10,933 nucleotides of DNA from Micrococcaceae bacterium UBA6021 (GTDB lineage: Bacteria > Actinomycetota > Actinomycetes > Actinomycetales > Micrococcaceae): assembly GCA_002427975.1 (NCBI GenBank), contig DIZT01000135.1:28478-39410 (forward strand). Direction: 5' to 3'. This document shows positions 1 to 7,400 of this stretch, piece after piece. The first letter of the stretch is position 1; every line of letters starts with the position of its first letter. The translations under genes and the position numbers were made by a program. The notes beneath the pieces are model-generated. The model was given only the letters and a program-made list of their open reading frames with translations. It had not been told where the DNA came from and did no database searches.

Positions 1-2
1 TG

Positions 3-23
3 GCGCCGAGATCTCACCCCTCG
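3..23. repeat. 21-bp direct repeat, left copy
   Basis: This 21-bp stretch recurs base for base at 1071-1091, on the far side of the AbiEi/DUF559-type gene. Its inner 15 bases (GAGATCTCACCCCTC, 8-22) also occur in reverse complement at 1036-1050. The repeat contains the 8-bp palindrome GAGATCTC. It could be the right arm of a hairpin whose left arm lies beyond the window edge, as at the other end of the gene, or it could mark the boundary of an inserted or duplicated unit. The identity is read directly; the role is unknown. Confidence 0.85.
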
Positions 24-102
24 ATCAGGCTGCCTGGGCAGCAGTGCTCCTCCACACGTGGATAACCGGGTTGGGGTGGTGAAGCTGTGCCAACAATTGG
101 TC

Positions 103-1044
103 ATGCGGCAGCCTTCCCCTCTTCCGAGCCACCTCCACGGACGCTCGTTTACCCTGTATCAGCAAGTCCAGGCGGGCGTCCCTGCGGGGCGTGCATGGCG
201 GAGTGATCTCCGGGTGGCAAGTCGTGGCGTGCGGGTTCCCTGGGGTGCGGCACAGCCCTTGCATCACACCTGCGCTTTGCTGGCCGCGCTCACTCCAGGC
301 GTCGTCTGTTGCCTGGCCACGGCCGCGCTGCTGTGGGGTTGCCCGCTGCCCTTGGCACTGCAGAACGAACTGAAAATCCACTTGGCGAAGATCAGCGGAG
401 GCGCTCGGCCGGTGCGGAAGGGGGTGCGCGGCCACCGGCTGACCCTTCGCAGCAGGGATGTGGGGGAGCTCGACGGCGTCGCGGTCACCAGCCCTGCGCG
501 GACGTGGCTGGACTTGGCCGCGGTCCTGGAGCTGGAGGATTTGGTGGCGGCGGCGGACTACTTCATCTGCGGCCAGTCGAGGAGCTTCGGGCCTAGGAAG
601 AAGGCGTTGTGTTCACGTGGGGACCTTGTCGAGCAGGTGCAGTCCACGCCGGGCGCCCGAGGTATCCGCAAAGCCAGGCAAGCTCTGGCACTGTGCCGGG
701 TCGGGGCCGATTCCGCGCCGGAGACCCGGCTGCGGCTGGCCATCGGAAGACTCGGGCTGCCGGAGCCAACACTGAGGTACGTGGTACAGGACCCCCATGG
801 GTGCGAACTAGCCTGGCCGGACGTGGCCTTTCCGGACTTCAAGGTGGCCGTTAATTACGATGGACGGCATCACTTGGAGGAATGCCAGCGTGAGTCAGAC
901 ATCCGGCGGGACGAATCCATAGCGGCCATAGGCTGGGCATCGGTGACCGTCACGGCCGGGCATGTACGCCAGCGGGGCTTCGATGGATGCGCCCACCGCG
1001 TGCTGGACGCCCTGGTCCGGGCGGGATGGCGGATTGAGGGGTGA
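103..1044 (+). CDS. AbiEi/DUF559-type protein (wHTH plus degenerate restriction-endonuclease-like fold)
   Basis: This is a cytosolic protein of 313 aa from ATG 103; a GTG at 58 would add 15 residues. Neither start has a clear Shine-Dalgarno. ATG is preferred because the sequence begins to look family-like right after it (PLPSHL, GRSFTLYQ). Residues about 16-46 resemble the winged-helix start of AbiEi-type antitoxins, and 128-155 (ARTWLDLA, LEDLVAAADYFI) resemble their middle region. The C-terminal third (206-284) has the layout of DUF559/Vsr-like PD-(D/E)XK folds: PETRLRLAI, WPDVAFPDFKVAVNYDGRHH, then DIRRDESIAAIGW. The strand that usually carries the acidic residue before YDG has Asn251 instead, so nuclease activity is doubtful. 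It holds ten cysteines, many for such a protein, and codon choice is somewhat less G/C-strict than in the genes to the right. No partner toxin gene is visible. The family assignment is by motif recollection; the function is unknown. Confidence 0.72.
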   Translation: MRQPSPLPSHLHGRSFTLYQQVQAGVPAGRAWRSDLRVASRGVRVPWGAAQPLHHTCALLAALTPGVVCCLATAALLWGCPLPLALQNELKIHLAKISGGARPVRKGVRGHRLTLRSRDVGELDGVAVTSPARTWLDLAAVLELEDLVAAADYFICGQSRSFGPRKKALCSRGDLVEQVQSTPGARGIRKARQALALCRVGADSAPETRLRLAIGRLGLPEPTLRYVVQDPHGCELAWPDVAFPDFKVAVNYDGRHHLEECQRESDIRRDESIAAIGWASVTVTAGHVRQRGFDGCAHRVLDALVRAGWRIEG

Positions 1045-1090
1045 GATCTCCGCGTCAACGGTCCGTCAGAGCGCCGAGATCTCACCCCTC
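1036..1090. terminator. Large hairpin between convergent genes, possible bidirectional terminator
   Basis: Bases 1036-1050 (GAGGGGTGAGATCTC) are the exact reverse complement of 1076-1090. After one C:C mismatch (1051/1075) the stem continues with three more pairs (1052-1054 with 1072-1074). The left arm contains the TGA stop of the DUF559-type gene (1042-1044). The right arm lies 41 bp past the stop of the minus-strand antiporter gene, so the hairpin sits where both convergent transcripts would end. There is no T-tract on either side, so classical intrinsic termination is not assured. The right arm is also the second copy of the 21-bp direct repeat. Confidence 0.55.
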
Positions 1091-1091
1091 G
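1071..1091. repeat. 21-bp direct repeat, right copy
   Basis: It is identical to 3-23 and in the same orientation. Together the copies bracket one gene in a unit of about 1,068 bp (start to start). It doubles as the right arm of the hairpin at 1036-1090. I saw no third full copy in the window. No target-site duplication or transposase accompanies it. Confidence 0.85.
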
Positions 1092-1131
1092 GCGGGCGTG
1101 TGCGTTCGGCGGTGCAGGTTTGGGGTGTGGC

Positions 1132-2313
1132 CTAAGCCTGGGCGGTGACCGGGGCTGGCCGCCGGAATGCCTTGACCACCGGCTCCACGTAGCGCGCGGC
1201 CAGAGGGCCGAGGATGGCCATGATCAGCACGTAGGCGGTGGCCAGGGCTGCGAGGTCGTGCGGGACCACGCCCGAGGCAACGGCCAGCCCGGCGATGACG
1301 ATGGAGAACTCGCCGCGGGCTATCAGGGCGGCGCCGGCGCGGAAGCGTCCGGGGCGGGCGATCCCGGCCCGCCTGGCCGCCCAGATGCCCGTGAGCATCT
1401 TGGTGGCGGCCGTGATGATGGCCAGGACCAGCGCCCAGCCGAGCACGGGCGGGATGGTGGACGGGTCCGTGTTCAGTCCAAAGGCCACAAAGAAAATGGC
1501 CGCAAAGAGGTCCCGCAGCGGCTCCAGGATCCGGGTGGCATTGTGCGCCGTGGCGCCTGAGATGGCGATGCCCAGCATAAACGCCCCCACCGCCGCCGAA
1601 ACCTGAAGGGCGGACGCGATGCCGGCCACCAACAGGGCGGCGCCGAGCAGGTTGAGCAGGAAGACCTCGGAGTTTTCGCTGTGCACCGCTTGGGATACCC
1701 GGTGGCCGTGGCGCAGTGCCACCATCAGGACCACGGTCACCACCGCAAGGGAGATCCCCACGGTGGAAAGACCGCCCAGGAAGCTCACCCCGGCCAGCAT
1801 TGCGGTGAGGATGGGCAGGTATACCGCCATGGCCAGGTCTTCGAACACGAGGATGGACAGCACCACGGGGGTCTCGCGGTTGCCGATCCGGCCCAGGTCC
1901 GTGATGACCTTGGCGGCGATGCCCGAGGACGAGATGTACGTGACACCGCCCATGACCATTGCCCCCACCAATCCCCAGCCCAGCAGGAGTGCCAGCCCCG
2001 CGCCCGGGAGGAAATTCAGCACCAGGTCAAGGACACCGGCCTGCCAGGACCTGCGCAGACCGGTGAAAAGCTCGGCAGCCGTATATTCCAAGCCGAGCAT
2101 AAGCAGCAGCAGGATCACGCCGATTTCGCCCGAGAGATGTGCGAATTCGTGCATACCATCGAGCTTGACCACGCCGCCCGCGCCGAAGGCGAGTCCGCCC
2201 ACGAGGTAGAGCGGGATGGGCGACATTCCGATCCGTCCGGCCAGCCTGGCCAACAGGCCAAGGCAGAACACAACGGCCCCCAGTTCAATGAGGGTCAGGG
2301 CCAACGGGTCCAT
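1132..2313 (-). CDS. khtU: KhtU-like CPA2 cation/H+ antiporter
   Basis: This 393-aa membrane protein of the CPA2 (Na+/H+ exchanger, PF00999) family is expected to exchange cytosolic K+ (or Na+) for protons. It is almost entirely hydrophobic helices. Landmarks are LYLVGG (35-40), the unwound-helix segment SSSGIAAKVI (128-137), the ion-site stretch FEDLAM (157-162) with the acidic pair E158/D159, and ARGEFS (332-337), which is typical of CPA2 transporters. It ends shortly after the last helix with no TrkA-N/RCK domain. That matches KhtU, whose regulator is a separate protein, rather than KefB/KefC, which carry the domain fused. The regulator-like gene lies directly upstream with a 5-bp gap, so the two are almost certainly co-transcribed and may be translationally coupled; no good Shine-Dalgarno is visible. 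The ion preference is inferred from family. The gene symbol is by analogy to Bacillus. Confidence 0.87.
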   Translation of the reverse strand: MDPLALTLIELGAVVFCLGLLARLAGRIGMSPIPLYLVGGLAFGAGGVVKLDGMHEFAHLSGEIGVILLLLMLGLEYTAAELFTGLRRSWQAGVLDLVLNFLPGAGLALLLGWGLVGAMVMGGVTYISSSGIAAKVITDLGRIGNRETPVVLSILVFEDLAMAVYLPILTAMLAGVSFLGGLSTVGISLAVVTVVLMVALRHGHRVSQAVHSENSEVFLLNLLGAALLVAGIASALQVSAAVGAFMLGIAISGATAHNATRILEPLRDLFAAIFFVAFGLNTDPSTIPPVLGWALVLAIITAATKMLTGIWAARRAGIARPGRFRAGAALIARGEFSIVIAGLAVASGVVPHDLAALATAYVLIMAILGPLAARYVEPVVKAFRRPAPVTAQA

Positions 2314-2318
2314 GACGC

Positions 2319-2801
2319 TTAGCCGTTGCGCAGGATATCAGCCGCCGAGTCGAGGCCTTCTTGCGTTCCCACTGCGACGAGGAGGTCACCGGAGTGAAGT
2401 ACGACGTCGGGTCCCGGCGACGGAACCACCTCGCCTTCGCGCATGATCGCGACGATCGAGACGCCGCTTCGGGTGCGGATGCAGGCTTTCCCCATGGGCT
2501 GGTTCTGGAAGGGGGAATCCGGCGCGATGGAGAACTGCCGGGTCACGATGCCCGGGATCTCCCTGTGCTCTTCACTCAGTTTCATGGCCAGGTGCTGGCC
2601 GCCCAGGAGGTTACCCAGGCTGGCGGCCTCGTCCCCGGTCAGGGGAATCGACGCCTGGCAGGTATCGGGATCGTCCCAGGTGGAGACGATGAGTTCCATC
2701 TGGCCCTCCCGCAGCTCCACGACGCCGATGCGGCGGCCGGAAGCCGTCATGAAGTCCTTCCGCCGGCCCATGCCGGGGAGGTCAGTTTCTTCCACGTTCA
2801 T
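2319..2801 (-). CDS. khtT: KhtT-like antiporter regulatory subunit (RCK_C/TrkA-C)
   Basis: This is a 160-aa soluble cytoplasmic protein with no membrane segment. The first part carries DLPGMGRR (7-14), a pattern shared with KhtT proteins (DLPGIG), followed by a small beta-rich domain to about residue 75. Residues about 85-157 form an RCK_C (TrkA-C, PF02080) domain: an IPGIVTRQF start, the SGVSIVAIMREGEVVPSPGPDVVLHSGDLLVAVG core, and a final helix. In Bacillus, KhtT binds and gates the KhtU antiporter, and its RCK_C domain binds cyclic di-AMP and senses pH. A similar role is likely because the CPA2 antiporter gene follows after 5 bp. Whether c-di-AMP is bound here cannot be told by eye. The ATG at 2799-2801 is the natural start because it directly precedes the conserved N-terminus. 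A GGAGA lies about 15 nt upstream, too far for an ideal ribosome site. Confidence 0.85.
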   Translation of the reverse strand: MNVEETDLPGMGRRKDFMTASGRRIGVVELREGQMELIVSTWDDPDTCQASIPLTGDEAASLGNLLGGQHLAMKLSEEHREIPGIVTRQFSIAPDSPFQNQPMGKACIRTRSGVSIVAIMREGEVVPSPGPDVVLHSGDLLVAVGTQEGLDSAADILRNG

Positions 2802-2889
2802 GCAACCAGCCTAGTCTCCGCAGGCCGGTTTCGGGGGGGGGCTGCACGCCAGGGGCAAACCGGGGCGCAGGCCGAGTTATCCGCTGGCT
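2802..2889 (-). promoter_or_regulatory. Leader region of khtTU with a nine-G tract
   Basis: This 88-bp gap separates the stop of the MFS gene from khtT on the same strand. It contains a run of nine G (2833-2841; C9 on the coding strand), ending 32 bp upstream of the khtT start. The run lies between inverted heptamers CCGGTTT (2825-2831) and AAACCGG (2857-2863), so the tract would sit in a hairpin loop. I see no confident -35/-10 pair, so whether khtTU has its own promoter or reads through from the MFS gene is open. Confidence 0.4.
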
Positions 2890-4293
2890 CTAGGAGGCGG
2901 GGACCACAGCAATGGCGGTCTTGTCCGGCGACTTCACCGGCAGCAGGACCAGCAGGCCGCCGAGCAGCACCACCATGATGCCCAGGATTCCCCAGCGCTG
3001 GGCCTCGCCGGGAGCAACCAGCGGCGTGGCCAGCGTGATGCACAGGGTGAAGAGCGCCGGAGCCAGGAAGCTGACGGCACGGCCGGTGGTGGCGTAAAGG
3101 CCAAAAAGCTCGCCGGATTCGCCGTGCGGTGCCAGCCGGGCCAGGTAAGCCCGCGACGAGGACTGGGCGGGGCCCACAAACAGGCATAGGAACAGCCCGA
3201 AGACCCAGAAGGTGGTGCTGCCGGCCCAGGCCGTGCCAAAGAAGATGTAGTTTCCGTTGCCAAGGACCAGGATCATGATGCCCGCGACCAGCAGCCCCAC
3301 GAGGGAGCCCATGATCACGGCCTTGGGCCCCACACGGTCATCCAGGAACCCGCCGATGACGGCGCCCACTGCCGCCACCACGTTGCCGAAGATGGCGAAG
3401 AAGATCACCTGGGACAGTTCGAAACCGAACGTGCCTGCCGCGATGATCCCACCGAACGTGAACACTGCTGCCAGGCCGTCGCGGAACACTGCGCTGGCGA
3501 GGAGGAAGTAGATGGTGTGCGGGCTGGTGGCGTAGATTGCCTTGATCCGGCGGGCCAGCAGCCCGTAGGAGGCCAGGAAGCCCAGCGGTTTGGCCTGCGC
3601 CGGCCGCGGAAGTTCCGGGACGGCGAACAGCACCGGCAGGGCGAAGATAAAGAACCACAGGGCCGAGAACACAGCCACCAGCCGGATGTTCAGGCTGTCC
3701 TCGGAGGAGGCGCCGAACCAGTCGAAGCTCGGCTGCACAAAGAGCTGCAGCACAATCAGCAGGGCCACAATGCCGCCCAGGTAGCCCATGCCCCAGCCGA
3801 ATCCGCTGACCTTGCCGATGTTTTTCGGGGTGGAGATCTGGGCCAGCATGGCGTTGTAGTTGACGCCGGCAAACTCAAAGAACACATTCCCCAGCGCGAT
3901 CAGGGAAACGCCCAGGAGCAGGAACTCCGGCCGCGGGAACACAAAGAAGCACAGGCCAGTCAGTACGGCGACGGCGGCCGTGTTGACCCCCAGCCACAGC
4001 TTGCGGCGTCCCCCGTTGTCCGAACGCTGCCCGGTAACAGGAGCGAGCAGCGCGATGGCGATGCCCGCAACGGCCAGTGCACCGCCAAGAACGGCCGACG
4101 CCTGGTCCTTGTCGCCGAAGGCTTTGGAGGTGAGATAGACGGTGAACACAAAAGTGGTCATGACGGCGTTGAAGGCCGCAGATCCCCAGTCCCAGGCGGC
4201 CCAGGCGACTATGCGGCCTTTGCCCGTGGCCTGGTTTCCGGACGCGAGGTCCGATGACGGCTGCATGGCCTCAGGAGCGCTCGCGGTGTTCAT
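2890..4293 (-). CDS. MFS transporter, UMF1/Atg22-like
   Basis: This is a 467-aa major facilitator superfamily carrier with about 12 hydrophobic helices. Family marks are AWDWGSAAFN before and into the first helix (32-41), the loop 2-3 motif GQRSDNGGRRK (88-98), the matching loop in the second half GFLDDRVGPK (315-324), and GPAQSSSRAYLARLAP followed by GELFGLY (about 374-400), which is characteristic of Atg22-like/UMF1 proteins. In yeast Atg22 exports amino acids from the vacuole; the substrate of bacterial members is generally not known and cannot be inferred here. The ATG at 4291-4293 is chosen because the upstream 42 codons (to ATG 4419) lack helix or family character and would run through a palindrome. 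ATG at 4264-4266 is another option. There is no Shine-Dalgarno at the right distance. It may be co-transcribed with khtTU, 88 bp downstream. Confidence 0.82.
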   Translation of the reverse strand: MNTASAPEAMQPSSDLASGNQATGKGRIVAWAAWDWGSAAFNAVMTTFVFTVYLTSKAFGDKDQASAVLGGALAVAGIAIALLAPVTGQRSDNGGRRKLWLGVNTAAVAVLTGLCFFVFPRPEFLLLGVSLIALGNVFFEFAGVNYNAMLAQISTPKNIGKVSGFGWGMGYLGGIVALLIVLQLFVQPSFDWFGASSEDSLNIRLVAVFSALWFFIFALPVLFAVPELPRPAQAKPLGFLASYGLLARRIKAIYATSPHTIYFLLASAVFRDGLAAVFTFGGIIAAGTFGFELSQVIFFAIFGNVVAAVGAVIGGFLDDRVGPKAVIMGSLVGLLVAGIMILVLGNGNYIFFGTAWAGSTTFWVFGLFLCLFVGPAQSSSRAYLARLAPHGESGELFGLYATTGRAVSFLAPALFTLCITLATPLVAPGEAQRWGILGIMVVLLGGLLVLLPVKSPDKTAIAVVPAS

Positions 4294-4300
4294 AGGCTGA

Positions 4301-4306
4301 ATCGTA
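4301..4306 (-). promoter_or_regulatory. Possible -10 box for a leaderless MFS transcript
   Basis: Read on the minus strand, TACGAT ends 7 nt before the chosen ATG at 4293. This fits the TAnnnT pattern of an actinobacterial -10 element, and its spacing would place the transcription start at or next to the start codon. Leaderless transcripts are common in Actinobacteria and would explain the missing Shine-Dalgarno. No recognisable -35 hexamer lies 16-18 bp upstream, so this is a weak prediction. Confidence 0.35.
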
Positions 4307-4347
4307 TCCGCCCCTCGCGAACATGGCGGTGATGGTACGCCGGGACA

Positions 4348-4364
4348 CCCTGGAAATTCCAGGG
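4348..4364. promoter_or_regulatory. Perfect 8-1-8 palindrome, candidate operator
   Basis: CCCTGGAA, one A, then TTCCAGGG form an exact inverted repeat in the intergenic region between the divergent MFS gene and mrp operon. It lies 54 bp upstream of the MFS start and 123 bp upstream of mrpA. The size and tight symmetry suit a dimeric repressor or activator, and the position would allow control of either or both units. The stem is too short-looped to be a good RNA hairpin. No regulator gene is in the window, and I cannot name the protein that would bind. Confidence 0.5.
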
Positions 4365-4487
4365 ATGCGCGGTCCGGTGCGGGAAAAGTGTCAGTGGTGC
4401 CTTGATAAACTGTGGCCACCGAAACCTAACCAATGACCGCCTGCCTAACTTTTTGACAATCGAATCCCTGACGTTGCGGAGATACCA
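4365..4487 (+). promoter_or_regulatory. Upstream region of the mrp operon with ribosome binding site
   Basis: This stretch must hold the mrp promoter unless transcription starts farther left. The Shine-Dalgarno GGAG (4478-4481) stands 6 nt before the GTG start at 4488 and settles that start. A perfect -35-like TTGACA is present at 4453-4458, but no -10 follows at 16-18 bp. TTGATA at 4402-4407 is an alternative with only a poor partner (TAACCA, 4427-4432). CCTAAC occurs twice, at 4425-4430 and 4444-4449, 19 bp apart. The ribosome site is clear; the promoter position is not. Confidence 0.5.
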
Positions 4488-7400
4488 GTGATCACAGTCC
4501 TTGCCGTGCACTTTACGGTGGCTGCCGTGGCGCCATTTCTGTTCAGGGCCTGGGGACGCAACGCCTTCTACGCACTGGCGGCTGTGCCCGCCGCGTCCTT
4601 TGTCTGGCTGCTGTTCCAGCACAGCGCCGTGTACTCGGACGCAGGGGCGGTCTCGGAAGTCTTCCCCTGGATTCCCGGGCTGGATCTTGAATTCGCCTTC
4701 CGGCTCGATCCCCTAGCCTGGGTAATGTCGCTCCTAATCCTGGGCGTTGGCGCCTTGGTGCTCGTTTATTGTGCCCGGTACTTCAGCCTCAAGGACCAGG
4801 ACCTCGGTGGCTTTGGCGCCCAGTTCCTCGCCTTCGCGGGAGTGATGTTCGGCCTGGTGATCGCGGACGATCTTCTTCTGCTGTATATCTTCTGGGAACT
4901 CACCACCATCCTGTCCTACCTATTGATCGGCTTCGCACGCACCAGGCTGGCGGCACGGCGTTCGGCCCTTCAGGCATTGATGGTCACCACCGCGGGCGGA
5001 CTGGCCATGCTCGTGGGCCTGGTCATGCTTGGCTTCAGTGCCGGGACCTACCGGATCTCGGCGATCCTGGCGCAGGCTCCCACGCTGGTCACCGGACCGT
5101 CCGCGGCAATCGTCGCCGCCGCCGTCGTACTTATCCTGGTCGGTGCCATCAGCAAGTCCGCGCTGGTTCCCTTCCACTTCTGGCTCCCGGGAGCCATGGC
5201 GGCGCCCACCCCGGTCAGCGCCTACCTGCATGCCGCGGCGATGGTGAAGGCCGGGATTTACCTGGTGGCGCGGCTCGCCCCGGGATTTTCCGGCACCGCC
5301 TACTGGCAGTTCATCGTGCTGGGGCTGGGCCTGGCCACCATGCTGGTGGGCGGCTACCGGGCGCTGCGGCAGACCGATATCAAGCTCATCCTGGCCTACG
5401 GCACTGTCAGCCAGCTGGGCTTCCTGACCATGGTGGTGGGGCTCGGCACGCCGGATGCTGCCCTCGCCGGCCTCGCAATGCTCCTGGCCCACGGACTGTT
5501 CAAGGCCACCCTCTTCCTGGTGGTGGGCATCATCGACCACCAGTCCGGGACCCGCGATATCCGCCAGCTATCGGGCGTCTTCCAGTCGTCTCGGGCGCTG
5601 GGAATCGTGGCCGGCATCGGTGCCGCCTCGATGGCCGGCGTCCCGTTGCTCGCCGGGTTCGTAGCCAAGGAATCCGTCCTGGAAGCCTTTGTTCACCATG
5701 CTTCCGGCGGGGAGGCCTGGAGCATGGTGGTGCTCGTGGGCATCGTCCTTGGGTCCATTCTCACGTTCGCCTACAGCGCCCGCTTTATGTGGGGAGCGTT
5801 CGCGGTGAAGCCAGGGATTGAGCGGACAGCGTTCAAAGCTGTCAGGCCTTCCTCCCTGGCGGCCCCGGCCCTCCTCAGCCTCCTCAGCGTCGTCTACGGC
5901 CTTTGGCCGGCGCCGGTGGACGCCTGGGTCCAGCCCTACGCCGCGCTGTTCGCCTCCACCGCGCCCGACGCCGGCACACCGGCCGGGCAGGCGGGCCACC
6001 TTGCGCTGTGGCACGGTTTCACCCCCGCCCTGGGACTGACGGCCCTCACGTTCACGCTGGGCCTGGCGATGTACTTCGGACGAACGCTGGTGGCCCGTGC
6101 GCAGTCCCGCGTGCCCGGCTGGATCGACGGCGACCGTACCTACCAGCTCGCCATCGGCGCCCTGGACGACGCAGCGGTCTGGGTCACCGGCCGCACGCAG
6201 CGTGGTTCCCTGTACTTCTACCTCGCCGTCATCCTCAGCATGGCGTTCGCCCTTCCGCTGACGGCGATGCTTCTGGCGGGCAAGCCGCTGCCGGAAAACC
6301 TGTACTTCATCGATCCCTACTCCCCGCTGCAGCCGGTGGTCGGCGTAGGCATTGTGATCGGCGCACTGGCGGCGGTCAAGGCCAACAAACGGTTCCTCGC
6401 CGTCCTGATGGTGTCCGTGACCGGATACGGGATCGCCCTGATGTTCGCGCTCCAGGGCGCGCCGGACCTGGCCCTCACCCAGATGCTGGTGGAAACCATC
6501 ATCCTGGTGGCCTTTGTCCTGGCCATGCGCAGCCTCCCGGCCGAACTCCGCGACCGGACCGGCGGCAAGTACCGGGTGATCCGCGTGATCATCGGGGCGG
6601 CTTTCGGAGTCACCATGGTGTTCGCCGCCATCCATGCCATGGGCGCCCGGGTGGCCGTCCCGGTGTCCCTGGAATTCCCGCGGCTCGCCTATGAGGGCGG
6701 CGGCGGGCTGAACATCGTGAACGTGACACTGGTGGACATCCGGGCGTGGGACACTTTCGGTGAAATTTCGGTCCTCGCCCTGGCCGCCACAGGCGTGGCC
6801 AGCCTCATCTTCGTCCGCGGCCGCGGCGACCGGATCAGGGTCTCTGAAACCATTGCGGAGGGCAGCGTAGGCCGCCAGGCTGCGGTGGATCCCGGTTCGC
6901 GGGAAGCCGCCGCCCTCGCCATCAGCCGGAAATTCGCTGCCTCCGCCCGGGATGCCTGGATTGTGGCGGGGCGGACCCTGGCCCCGGAACGGCGCTCCAT
7001 CATCTTTGAGGTGGTGACGCGGCTGATCTTCCACTCGCTGATCATCTTCTCCCTCTACCTTCTCCTGGCTGGCCACAACCTCCCCGGCGGTGGCTTCGCT
7101 GGCGCCCTGACTGCCGGGCTTGCCCTGACCATCCGTTACCTCGCCGGCGGCCGCTTCGAACTGCGAGAGGCAACCCCCGTGGGCGCCGGTACCCTGCTGG
7201 GGATCGGGCTCGCCACGGCTGCGGCCTCCGGCGTGGTGCCGCTGCTGCTGGGCGGGCAGGTATTCCAGACGGCCATCATCGAACTGTGGCTGCCGGTGTT
7301 CGGGGACATCAAGTTTGTCACGTCCACCATTTTCGACATCGGCGTGTACATCGTGGTGATCGGCCTCGTGCTGGATGTCCTGCGGAGCTTGGGCGCCGAG

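Noticed and set aside
29..42. Small inverted repeat GCTGCC/GGCAGC
   Set aside because: The two-base loop is too tight for a stable RNA hairpin, and six-base palindromes are frequent in GC-rich DNA.
103..1044. Classical AbiE toxin-antitoxin pair
   Set aside because: No AbiEii-type nucleotidyltransferase or any other short partner gene adjoins it on either side within the window.
3..1091. RAYT-like REP transposase cassette
   Set aside because: The hairpin plus one gene recalled REP/RAYT units, but the protein has no HUH and catalytic-Tyr pattern; the HH at residues 256-257 belongs to the DUF559-like YDGRHH motif.
4453..4458. Perfect TTGACA as the -35 of the mrp promoter
   Set aside because: No -10 element follows at 16-18 bp; that spot overlaps the Shine-Dalgarno, and a start there would be at or after the start codon. 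Kept only as a note in the upstream region.
4769..5821. A 350-codon plus-strand frame inside mrpA
   Set aside because: It is Arg/Pro/Gly-rich low-complexity translation in another frame of a well-supported gene.
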